This document shows positions 8,656 through 16,582 of a stretch of 64,000 nt of DNA, in pieces; position 1 is the first letter of the stretch, and each line of letters begins with the position of its first letter. Location: contig NZ_JAFCLG010000013.1 in NCBI RefSeq assembly GCF_018129685.1, forward strand, positions 1 to 64,000, given 5' to 3'. This stretch comes from Bradyrhizobium manausense (lineage in GTDB: Bacteria; Pseudomonadota; Alphaproteobacteria; Rhizobiales; Xanthobacteraceae). The notes beneath the pieces were generated by a model, which saw only the letters and a program-made list of their open reading frames with translations, had not been told where the DNA came from and did not search any database. The translations under genes were made by a program, and so were the position numbers.

Positions 8656-10585
8656 GCTGTTGTCCGTTCTGCTTGCGGCCGGACCGGCGCGCCGGCGGGG
8701 TGGCCTGGGCGTCGATGTAATTCAGGGTCCAGGCTTTCATGTCGTCCTCGGATAGCCCTTCAAGGTCGACGTCCACATCGCCGAAATCGAAACTCGCATT
8801 TGCAGGAATTGTGGAGGGGTCGGCCACCTCCTCGTCGGTCATCGGCCGCGTTTGAAATACCGCACGCAGTTCGGCGACCTCGGAGCGAAGCTCCTTGATT
8901 TCGGCGTCAAGCAGTGCGTTCGAGCGGCCCCTGGGCATCTCTGGGACAGGTGGCGGTAGCAGACGTGTGAGGAACGCCTTGTCTTCGTAATATACGATCT
9001 TGTCGGCAATGATGGGCGGAATGCCGGTGCCGAGGATGAAGGCCTTGGATTTTGGGAGCAGTTTGAGTTCTTGCGGAAGCATGAGCGCGCGACGATGCTC
9101 GGAGATCGTCTCGCTGGTCGAGCGCATCGCCAGTCCTTTCGGTCCGCTGCGGCTACGCGCTTTCACGGTGTCGTAACCGATGCGCTCTGAAAGTTCATTA
9201 GCGACGTCCTGTTCTTTTGGTGCGAACACCACTTCGACGGCGTGGTTGGTCATGAAGTTGCGGGCCCCGTCGATTCCATAGATTGCGCGTAGCTGCGCCG
9301 GGCTTTGAACCACGGTGAGCAGGCGGATGCCGTAACCGGCGATGAAGGCAACCGATTTCGCCAGCACACTGACATGACCCAAGGCGGGAAATTCGTCGAG
9401 CAGCAGCAAAACCTTGCGAGTGAGTTTTGGATTCTGTTCGGGCAACTCGCGGGTATTGAGATCGACCACCTGCTGAAAAAACAAATTGAGGAGCGGCGCC
9501 ATGCGGTCGAGATTATCCGGCGTCACGCCGAGGTAGATCGACATCGGCCGCTGCCGCAGCGACCGCAGGTCGAAATCGTTTGTCGAGGTTGCCGCATCGA
9601 TGCGCGGGTTGAGCCATAGACCGAGGCGCGCCGTCACGGTCTTGCGCACCGAATTCATGGTGTTCTCAGAGGCGGCAAGGAAATCGTTCAGCGCTGTGAT
9701 GCAATGCCGGGAAAGCGGCGACATACCTGACTTTCGCGCCGCGATGAGTTTCTCGAAATGCGCCTTGAGGTCGGGGGCGGCGGACAGCTGGTGCAGGATC
9801 TCGCCGATCGTCAGTGGAAGGCCCGGCGTTTCTGCGACATAGCCTCCAACAGCGACAAAGGCCGAGCGGGCCGCCTCGAACCAGAAGGGGTCGCCGCGGC
9901 TCTCAGCCGGAAACAACATGACGGCGATGCGCTGCAGATCGTCATAAAGATCCGGTGGATCGCTGCGCACATAACCGAGAGGATTATAGCGCGCGGTGCG
10001 CCCGGTTTCCTCGAGCGGATCGAACAGATGGACCTCCTGACCGTGGGCCGCCCGAAATCCTGCGGAGCGATCCCAATTCTCTTTCTTGACGTCGAGAACA
10101 ACGACGGAATCCGGCCAATTGAGCAGGTTTGGAATGACATAGCCGACGCCTTTTCCGGCGCGGGTCGGTGCATAGACCAGGACGTGTTCGGAGCCTCCGA
10201 AGCACAGCAGCGCACCGTCCTTGCGGCCGAGCAGGATGCCTTCAGCGGAGCGCAAGCACGCGGCCTTGATTTCGCGCCCGGAAGCGAAACGGGCGCTGCC
10301 GTGAAGAGGGAGAGGACGGTGACGGAGGATACTGCCAAGCAGTCCGAAGACTACGATCAGGCCACTGAGCGTCGATAGCGTCAGCCAGCGGTCGAAGCGC
10401 GGGTCGGCGCCGTAACGCGGCCAGCCCGTGGCGATCTCCAACCAGTGGAACCCGCCGTCATGCAGCCGCAACCCGAGCAGCAGAACGTTGGAGGCGACCA
10501 GCAGGAACAACGCGCAGGCTGCAAGCGCGAGCGCGCTGCCGAACGCCGCCTTAGCTGATGTGGTCGCGTTTGCGAACGGGGTCAT
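8639..10585 (-). CDS. virD4: Type IV coupling protein VirD4/TraG
   Basis: 648 residues from the ATG at 10585, overlapping the virB11 stop. Two N-terminal membrane helices (ALALAACALFLLVASNVLLLGL and STLSGLIVVFGLLGSIL) anchor it in the inner membrane. The Walker A motif APTRAGKGVGYV lies at about residues 136-147 and Walker B VLLLLDEFPALG near residue 395, followed by the family's VQSPAQLRAIYG segment. The hexameric ATPase hands the relaxase-DNA complex to the VirB channel. The C-terminal tail is acidic, a plausible docking tail for relaxosome proteins. The start at 10645 is less likely. Confidence 0.94.
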   Translation of the reverse strand: MTPFANATTSAKAAFGSALALAACALFLLVASNVLLLGLRLHDGGFHWLEIATGWPRYGADPRFDRWLTLSTLSGLIVVFGLLGSILRHRPLPLHGSARFASGREIKAACLRSAEGILLGRKDGALLCFGGSEHVLVYAPTRAGKGVGYVIPNLLNWPDSVVVLDVKKENWDRSAGFRAAHGQEVHLFDPLEETGRTARYNPLGYVRSDPPDLYDDLQRIAVMLFPAESRGDPFWFEAARSAFVAVGGYVAETPGLPLTIGEILHQLSAAPDLKAHFEKLIAARKSGMSPLSRHCITALNDFLAASENTMNSVRKTVTARLGLWLNPRIDAATSTNDFDLRSLRQRPMSIYLGVTPDNLDRMAPLLNLFFQQVVDLNTRELPEQNPKLTRKVLLLLDEFPALGHVSVLAKSVAFIAGYGIRLLTVVQSPAQLRAIYGIDGARNFMTNHAVEVVFAPKEQDVANELSERIGYDTVKARSRSGPKGLAMRSTSETISEHRRALMLPQELKLLPKSKAFILGTGIPPIIADKIVYYEDKAFLTRLLPPPVPEMPRGRSNALLDAEIKELRSEVAELRAVFQTRPMTDEEVADPSTIPANASFDFGDVDVDLEGLSEDDMKAWTLNYIDAQATPPARRSGRKQNGQQHERHA

Positions 10586-11582
10586 AATAGATTTCCGAAA
10601 TGCGATAGCGGCCGTCGCGCTTTTGCATCTGAACCACGACGTCAACCAGCAGCAGCAGCAGCGAGCGGATATCGTCGCGATGAAGATCGCGTCCCTCCGC
10701 GCTTTCCTTTACCAATAAAGTGAGTTGTTCGAAGGCGAGCCGGGCACTGTCGGCATGAACAGTGGTGATAGATCCTGGATGGCCGGAGTTCACGTTCCTT
10801 AGATAGAAGAAGGCGGTGCCATCGCGCAGCTCCTGCAGCAGGATACGGTCGGGCCGCATCCGCAGGCAGGATCCGAGCAGTTCGCGCGGTCCGATCTTGG
10901 CAAGACCCTGCCCGTCCTTGGCGTAGAGCAGCCGGACACAGTTGTGATGCGGAACGACGAGTTCGGCGGTATCCTCGATCGTGATCAGCCGCTCATGTGC
11001 CGGGATCGCCGCAATCAACGCCTTGGACAGCGTGGTCTTGCCCGAGCCGGTCGCACCGGAAATGATGATGTTGCGCCGGGTCCGCACCGCAAGCTCGAGA
11101 AACTCGCGCCAGGCACCGGCTTCTTTCAGGGCAAGTAGTCGATGCTCGCCGGCAGTCAGCTCGTCACTGGCGGCGCGCACCTCATCGAACAGTTTTGCTT
11201 GCTCGAAGGCGTCGAGCGTCATCGTCAACATTGATGGCTTGCGGATCGTGAGACTGATCGTGCCCGGGGGCACAGCCGGTGGCACCACGATCTGGCAGCG
11301 TTCCTCGCCGATCAAGCTGGTCGAGACCACCGGATGTTCCGGACCGATGTCCTGGCGAGTGTGGCCGGCGGCCGCGGTCGCGAGATGCATCAGGTAAGCA
11401 TGGGTGAGTGCCGGTGCTTCATGCCGGGTCCAGCCGCCAGCTCCTTCCACGAAAATCTCGCCGGGGCGGTTGACGACGATTTCGGTCAGGGTGTCATCCG
11501 CCAGATACGGCGCCAGCGGCTCGAGATAACGCGCCAGCACGAGCCGGCTACCATCGCGTTCGATCGAGTGTACCGCGCTCAT
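10551..11582 (-). CDS. virB11: VirB11-family traffic ATPase
   Basis: 343 residues. The N-terminal domain carries VNRPGEIFVEGAGGW; the C-terminal RecA-like domain has Walker A GATGSGKTTLSKAL near residue 177, the Asp box ITIEDTAELVVP, Walker B ILLQELRDGTAFFYLR and the His box SGHPGSITTVHADS. It forms a cytosolic hexamer that powers pilus assembly and substrate transfer. ATGA overlap with virB10 shows translational coupling. Confidence 0.96.
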   Translation of the reverse strand: MSAVHSIERDGSRLVLARYLEPLAPYLADDTLTEIVVNRPGEIFVEGAGGWTRHEAPALTHAYLMHLATAAAGHTRQDIGPEHPVVSTSLIGEERCQIVVPPAVPPGTISLTIRKPSMLTMTLDAFEQAKLFDEVRAASDELTAGEHRLLALKEAGAWREFLELAVRTRRNIIISGATGSGKTTLSKALIAAIPAHERLITIEDTAELVVPHHNCVRLLYAKDGQGLAKIGPRELLGSCLRMRPDRILLQELRDGTAFFYLRNVNSGHPGSITTVHADSARLAFEQLTLLVKESAEGRDLHRDDIRSLLLLLVDVVVQMQKRDGRYRISEIYYDPVRKRDHIS

Positions 11583-12724
11583 TTTGTCACCACGGTCGGG
11601 GCCACGACGACTCCGGGGACGGTGCGGTCCAAAATCTGTGTGCGGGTCTCGGTCCGCCGCAGTTGATAGACCGAGGAGAAATCGACATCACGGGCGACAA
11701 AGATATTGACCAACTCGCCCTGGTTCTTGTTCAGCGTCGGCGGAATGTTGATCGACTGCTCGACGGCGATACCGGCGGCGGTGTTGGTGGCTCCGGTGGT
11801 ATTGTTGACCTGGATCTGGCTGTCCTGGAGTTGCTGGCGCCCTATAGAGGATGCGTCGTTGACGATCGATAGCAGCAGTGCAGAACCGAACCGCTCCCAG
11901 AAATGGGTGTCGAGGTCGCCATCGAAACCGGCGCGGCCTAACGCGTCGGTTGCCGGCGACGCCAGTGCCGCGATCACGCCGGTTGGCGTCTTGGCGCGGG
12001 TCCACAATACGAACATGCGTTTTGAGCCGCGCCGCACATTGCCGCGATATTCGCCGACCACTTGCGTGCCTTTTTCCATCAGCACGACGTTGCCGGAATC
12101 CGACATCACGTCTCGCATGACGACGCAGGAGACGAAGCCCGCCACGTCCGACGACATCGCCGTCTCCAGCACGCACGGGATCGACGTTCCCTGCGTGACC
12201 AGCAGGTTGCGATTGGGAAGCCGTGCCGCGCGCACCCCCTCGATCGGCGTGGGTTTGAGCTTGTCGGCAAGGTCGTTGCGCGGTTCCCCTCGCTCAAAAC
12301 CGTAGGGATCGGTGCTGATGGTTCCGGTCACGCCGTCGCGGGCGGCATGTCCCGATGAAATCGGCCGATTATAGGCCAACACCGGCGCGCGCCGCGCACT
12401 CTCCAGCATTTGGTCCTGCGCGGGAACAGGTGCTGTTGACGTGGCCGCGGCCGGGGCGACCAGGATGGATGCCGTCGTGGTCGGCGCTGCCGGCATCTCC
12501 TTAACGGGTTCGAACGCCGCTGCCTGCCGGATCATGAGCTTGCGTGCGGAATCACTGACCGGCTTGTCGCCTTTCCAGGTCCCCCAGATGATCAAGAAAG
12601 CAAACGCAATCAGCGCCAGCGCGCCGAAGCCGCGCTTGAGCATCGCCGTTCGACCGTTGTCGCCTCCTCCGACGGGCGTAATCCCACGGTCATCGGCCGG
12701 CGTCTCGTTTTGAAGCTCGGTCAT
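11579..12724 (-). CDS. virB10: Type IV secretion protein VirB10
   Basis: 381 residues. There is one transmembrane helix near residues 33-48 (ALALIAFAFLIIWGTW), a Pro/Ala-rich linker and a C-terminal TrbI/VirB10 beta-barrel domain starting around LLVTQGTSIPCVLETAMSSDVAGFVSC. The antenna-like hydrophobic segment FWERFGSALLLSIVNDAS would cross the outer membrane. It bridges inner and outer membranes and forms the core complex with VirB7 and VirB9. The start lies 10 bp after the virB9 stop. Confidence 0.95.
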   Translation of the reverse strand: MTELQNETPADDRGITPVGGGDNGRTAMLKRGFGALALIAFAFLIIWGTWKGDKPVSDSARKLMIRQAAAFEPVKEMPAAPTTTASILVAPAAATSTAPVPAQDQMLESARRAPVLAYNRPISSGHAARDGVTGTISTDPYGFERGEPRNDLADKLKPTPIEGVRAARLPNRNLLVTQGTSIPCVLETAMSSDVAGFVSCVVMRDVMSDSGNVVLMEKGTQVVGEYRGNVRRGSKRMFVLWTRAKTPTGVIAALASPATDALGRAGFDGDLDTHFWERFGSALLLSIVNDASSIGRQQLQDSQIQVNNTTGATNTAAGIAVEQSINIPPTLNKNQGELVNIFVARDVDFSSVYQLRRTETRTQILDRTVPGVVVAPTVVTK

Positions 12725-12734
12725 ATCGCGCCGC

Positions 12735-13586
12735 CTATCGTGACTTTAGGGATGGAGGTGACTTCTTCGCCCGCCGCTCGATCGACGGACTGGTGGTGTT
12801 GGTCCCTGGATTGACACCGACCGCGTCAAAGGCCTCGTTGAAGATGCAAAGCACGTTGTCTCCCTTGCGCAATCGGAACTCTTTTGCGGTGGCATGAACG
12901 ACCACGAGCTCGCCGCGAACGTCTTTGGGCACCAGACTTTCAGAGCCGTCCGAGTTGATCAGGTAGATCGCCGGAATCTCGCGGTTGCCCGCAAAGCGAA
13001 ACGTGGTTTCCTTGCCGTCATCGAATACGGCCTCCGGCTCAAGATCGACCGAGCCCTGGGCCGAAAAACGCCAATTGCGCCCGCCGTAGGCGTGATGCAG
13101 GTCAAAAGTTTGCTCGATCAAGGCGCCTTCGCGCTCGGCGCCGCGGGATGCCGCCTCGGTGCGCCGGCGCTCAATCTCGTCCCCGGGATAGGCGAAGCGA
13201 ACCACGAAGTAGCTGTCCGCCAGCGTCGTCTCCGCGATCGACAACTCGAACTGATAGGAGCGCTTGCGGCCGTCGGGGCGGGTGGTGACGACCTGAAGAT
13301 TGGTCGGCGGATGTTTTTCGCGCGGTTTTAGGAAAAGGATGGATCCCGCGGGAGCGACTTCCCATGCGACCGCGTCGCCGATCGCGACATGCGCCACCTC
13401 CTCGTCATCGGCAAAGAGGACCTGAGTTGAAGCGCGGATCACGCCGTTCAGTCGGACCACGTTGGCCGGGTCATAGGTCACCGTGCGGACGCGCGCATCG
13501 CGCTGCCCTGGAGACGGTTGTTGCAAGGCCATAACAGGACTCGCAATGCCAAGCACCAATATCATGAAAAGAGCGAGACGCTTCAT
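12735..13586 (-). CDS. virB9: Type IV secretion protein VirB9
   Basis: 283 residues with a signal peptide (MKRLALFMILVLGIASPVMA). The N-terminal domain has DARVRTVTYDPANVVRL and VAIGDAVAWEVAPAGSILFLKPRE; the C-terminal domain has the typical AYGGRNWRFSAQGS and FDDGKETTFRF segments used to bind VirB7 and VirB10. It belongs to the periplasmic/outer-membrane core complex. It overlaps the virB8 stop by 4 bp. Confidence 0.95.
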   Translation of the reverse strand: MKRLALFMILVLGIASPVMALQQPSPGQRDARVRTVTYDPANVVRLNGVIRASTQVLFADDEEVAHVAIGDAVAWEVAPAGSILFLKPREKHPPTNLQVVTTRPDGRKRSYQFELSIAETTLADSYFVVRFAYPGDEIERRRTEAASRGAEREGALIEQTFDLHHAYGGRNWRFSAQGSVDLEPEAVFDDGKETTFRFAGNREIPAIYLINSDGSESLVPKDVRGELVVVHATAKEFRLRKGDNVLCIFNEAFDAVGVNPGTNTTSPSIERRAKKSPPSLKSR

Positions 13587-14254
13587 GGCACGACCTCCGG
13601 ATCGGCGCGATATTCCGAAACCAGAAAGCCGAGCGGATTGACGAGGCGGTCGGCGGAGGACATCGGCGCGTTGGCGTAAGAAAATGTCAGGGTGGAGACC
13701 CAGTGGGTCACGCGGGTTTCCTCGCCCTTTCGGCTCTCCTTCATGAAACGCACGGACGCGACGTTGTCGGCCAGCAGCGAGATCGCCTTAATGCGCACCG
13801 TCGCGATCCCGAAACGGCCTTGCACGACCTGCGGGCTTTCGGGATTGGAGCCGCGATACCAGGCCGCGAAACGGGCCTGCTCGCCCTGCCCCGACAGTAG
13901 CGATATGGTGCGGAAGTTGGTTTCGGCCTCCGGGTAGCTATAGCCCTCTCGCGCCCGAACATAACGTCCGAGGAAATACTTGGTGACCGCCTCGTCGTAT
14001 CGTGACGATGTGGATGTGAGCGCGGAAACTGTCTCGACGATGCCGGTGGCATTATCGACCCGGATCACGAACGGCTCGACGGTTTTCAGCGGTGCTAGGG
14101 CTGCGACCGCGCCGACCGAGGCGACCGCCAACGCACAAGCGCCCGCTGCAATCACCCAGGCTACTCGCCTTGAGCGATGGGCGGACAACAAGAGATCCTG
14201 CTCCCATCGCCGTGCATTCTCGAAGTAGGTTTTCAGATCATCCTGACGAACCAT
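13583..14254 (-). CDS. virB8: Type IV secretion protein VirB8
   Basis: 223 residues. The ATG at 14254 is preferred over 14302 because AGGAG lies 7 bp upstream and MVRQDDLKTYFENARRWEQDLL is the typical VirB8 N-terminus. A single helix (VAWVIAAGACALAVASVGAVAAL) precedes the periplasmic domain, which holds LKTVEPFVIRVDNATGIVE and the ITHWVSTLTFSY-like strand (here VTHWVSTLTFSY). It is an inner-membrane assembly factor that contacts VirB9 and VirB10. Confidence 0.94.
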   Translation of the reverse strand: MVRQDDLKTYFENARRWEQDLLLSAHRSRRVAWVIAAGACALAVASVGAVAALAPLKTVEPFVIRVDNATGIVETVSALTSTSSRYDEAVTKYFLGRYVRAREGYSYPEAETNFRTISLLSGQGEQARFAAWYRGSNPESPQVVQGRFGIATVRIKAISLLADNVASVRFMKESRKGEETRVTHWVSTLTFSYANAPMSSADRLVNPLGFLVSEYRADPEVVP

Positions 14255-14255
14255 C

Positions 14256-14567
14256 TCATGTCTCCTTGCCGCAGGGGCGGTAAGAAGCGTTGGTGTCGGC
14301 AAAGCGGCTTGGCGCGAAACTCATGACGGCTGAAGTCGAAGGTGGATTCGAGCTGGCATCGCCTTTGCGGATGACCGGTGCGGATGGTTGGATAGGCGGC
14401 TCAGGCACGGCCAAAGGCGTACCGGTTTCCCAGTCCCACAACGAACGATTGAGCGGCCGCCGGGCTAGACCGTCGCACGATGGTGGTGCTTTGGACCAGA
14501 TCGCGCAGCCTCCAAGCTGCATCCCGATCACACACAAAATTGAGAGTCGGTACCACATTCTTCGCAT
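14256..14567 (-). CDS. VirB7-like small lipoprotein
   Basis: 103 residues with a signal peptide ending in the lipobox LGGC (residues about 18-21, RLSILCVIGMQLGGC), so it should be lipidated at Cys21. The mature part is Pro-rich and unstructured. It sits between virB6 and virB8, where VirB7 is expected, and its stop abuts the virB8 start. VirB7 proteins are too variable to recognise by sequence, so the role is inferred from lipobox and position. Confidence 0.6.
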   Translation of the reverse strand: MRRMWYRLSILCVIGMQLGGCAIWSKAPPSCDGLARRPLNRSLWDWETGTPLAVPEPPIQPSAPVIRKGDASSNPPSTSAVMSFAPSRFADTNASYRPCGKET

Positions 14568-14615
14568 GCCCCTGATTTCCTTGTCGGCTTGATGCCGGCG
14601 ATGTCGTTTTCCCGT

Positions 14616-15602
14616 CTAGGCGACCGTTGCCCCCTGCGATCGGGTGCGCCGCATGCTGCCGCCCTGGCGACTAGCCCTCATCGCCGCGAGGCCACGGCTG
14701 GCCGCCCCGCGTGCACCGGCGTAGGCACCGCCGGCTGCGGCCGTGGCATTGGCGATCAGCGGGCTCGTCACCATCCGGCTCGCGAGTGAGGCGCCACCTC
14801 CGGCAAGGCCGCCCGCGATAATCGGCAGTTGTAGTGCGATATAGCCGGAGAGCCCGAGCACGGCGCTGATGGCGACCGCGGCAACCACTAATTCGCCGGC
14901 CGTTCCGGCGTTTGTTCCGAACTTATCAATGAAACCGCTGACGGTGGTCAGCATCAGCCCGACGAGCGCAACGACCAGCACCAGCAGGATCACGAAATTG
15001 GCGACCTGCCGTAGCCAGGCCTCGGTAAACGGGCGCGTGGCCTCAAATAATGCCAGCGCGATGAAGATCGGGCCGAGCGCGATCACGACGCCGAGACCAA
15101 TTTTGGCATAGAGCAGGATCGCGAATTGGAGAAACGAACCAACAGCCACAAAGACAAGAAGAATGGCCGCAATCAGCGCCGGCACCACGTTGGTTATTCC
15201 CGCTTGATCGTAGATCTTGTTGGCGACGTCGATCCCTTTGGAGAGAAGCTGATCGAAAGGAACTCCGGAACTGGTGTTCAGTCCCGAGCCCGCCAACGCA
15301 TTGCCGATTTCCTTTGGCAAGGAATCGAAGAACAGGCCGGTGACGTACTGCTGGAACGTACTGGAATTGGTCGCGAGCAGCACGACGATCACGATCCGCA
15401 TTGCGCGCCAGGCAAATTCCATGATCGGTTCGGAAATGGCTCCGCGCATCACGGCGAAACCGTAGAGGATCACGTAGAGCATCACGGCGACGCGCAACGG
15501 ACCGTCGATGTACGAGGCAAGATTCGACACCGAGGTCGATACGAAGGTCGTGATCGGCTGCTCAAACTCTTTTAGGAAACTGTCGAAGACGTTTATGGCC
15601 AT
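14616..15602 (-). CDS. virB6: Type IV secretion protein VirB6/TrbL
   Basis: 328 residues with at least five hydrophobic helices, including VAVMLYVILYGFAVMRGAISEPIMEF, VVPALIAAILLVFVAVGSFLQFAILLYAKIGLGVVIALGPIFIALALF and FVILLVLVVALVGLMLTTV. The ALGPIFIALALFEATRPFTEAWLRQ stretch is typical of VirB6/TrbL, the polytopic inner-membrane channel component. The C-terminal 50 residues are Ala/Gly/Arg-rich and cytoplasmic. Confidence 0.92.
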   Translation of the reverse strand: MAINVFDSFLKEFEQPITTFVSTSVSNLASYIDGPLRVAVMLYVILYGFAVMRGAISEPIMEFAWRAMRIVIVVLLATNSSTFQQYVTGLFFDSLPKEIGNALAGSGLNTSSGVPFDQLLSKGIDVANKIYDQAGITNVVPALIAAILLVFVAVGSFLQFAILLYAKIGLGVVIALGPIFIALALFEATRPFTEAWLRQVANFVILLVLVVALVGLMLTTVSGFIDKFGTNAGTAGELVVAAVAISAVLGLSGYIALQLPIIAGGLAGGGASLASRMVTSPLIANATAAAGGAYAGARGAASRGLAAMRASRQGGSMRRTRSQGATVA

Positions 15603-15614
15603 CGCGGCGGTCCT

Positions 15615-15863
15615 TTATTTCAGGGCGTCTTTCATCTCTTGGACGGTGACCTTGTTGCGGGCCTCAACGGCGTTGACGCAGTTGGGTGTGTTTGCGAGTT
15701 CACCGGGGTTGTCGCGGCAAGCCTTGAGAGTCACCGCAAGCTCATCCCGATGATCGAAAAACCAGCCGACCGTCTTCGTCTGACGACTTGGGTCGGCCTC
15801 ATTGCAACCGGTGAGACCGGCGGCAAGGGCGATCAACAGCAGAAAAGAAATCTTCGCCTTCAT
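15615..15863 (-). CDS. EexN-family entry-exclusion lipoprotein
   Basis: 82 residues. The signal peptide ends in the lipobox LTGC (MKAKISFLLLIALAAGLTGC). The mature part has the EexN signature: TVGWFFDHRDELAVTLKACRDNPGE, TPNCVNAVEA, with two conserved Cys. EexN proteins of IncN/P-type conjugation systems block redundant entry of the same plasmid. It lies between virB5 and virB6, where such genes usually occur, and overlaps virB5 by 4 bp. Confidence 0.85.
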   Translation of the reverse strand: MKAKISFLLLIALAAGLTGCNEADPSRQTKTVGWFFDHRDELAVTLKACRDNPGELANTPNCVNAVEARNKVTVQEMKDALK

Positions 15864-16582
15864 TGCAGTGCCGCCTTGATTTCGTCGACGAGTTGACGTT
15901 GTCTTTCCCGCTCCCGCTGTCCGTCCATGTCGGTGCGTGCCTGCTGGATCATCGCGAGACCCTGCATTCGCAGCACGTCGTTCTGCAGCAGCGCCTGTTC
16001 GGCCTGCAGCCGCGCCGAGAGATCCAGAACCTCCTTGACGTCGGTGGCCGAGCTGATACGGGTCCTGAGTTCCTCGAGTGCGTCGATGCGCTGCGAGGCC
16101 GTGTCGTAGACCGCCTGACCCATGGAGTGCTTGGCGCCGGTCTGCCGGGCGATCCGGTCGAGTTCGCTCTGGTAATACGAATTGCCGCTGTTGCCCGCAT
16201 AGGCGCGGTTTTGCGAGAGATACTGATTGATCGAGTTTGCGAAGTTGCCGCTGCCCTGCCCCGCGACCAGCTTTTCGATATCGGAAAACTGTTGCGGCAG
16301 CACTTTACGAAACTGCGGTGTGTTCAACAGCGCGCCAATGTCGTTGGTGTTGGTCAGCTTGTTGAAACTGTCGTAGAGCTGCTTGGCTTGGTTCAACTGG
16401 TCCTGCGCGACCTTGAGCTGAGACGTCAGCGTATCGACCTGCTTTTTCAGTTCCGTCAGTTGCTCAAATTGCCGTGCAAAGACGTTGGGATCGAACACAA
16501 TCTCCGCTCTTGCAGGTGATGCCATCAGTAGGGTCACGACTGACACGGACGCGAAAATCGCCGGCATACGCTGAACCATCAT
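15860..16582 (-). CDS. virB5: Type IV secretion protein VirB5 (minor pilin)
   Basis: 240 residues from the ATG at 16582, which overlaps the virB4 TGA as ATGA. A signal peptide (AIFASVSVVTLLMASPARA) is followed by the helical VirB5 fold: VFDPNVFARQFEQLTELKKQVDTL, a coiled-coil LKVAQDQLNQAKQLYDSF and a final helix ending VDEIKAALQ. It is a minor pilus-tip component. The longer start at 16621 would break the signal peptide. Confidence 0.92.
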   Translation of the reverse strand: MMVQRMPAIFASVSVVTLLMASPARAEIVFDPNVFARQFEQLTELKKQVDTLTSQLKVAQDQLNQAKQLYDSFNKLTNTNDIGALLNTPQFRKVLPQQFSDIEKLVAGQGSGNFANSINQYLSQNRAYAGNSGNSYYQSELDRIARQTGAKHSMGQAVYDTASQRIDALEELRTRISSATDVKEVLDLSARLQAEQALLQNDVLRMQGLAMIQQARTDMDGQRERERQRQLVDEIKAALQ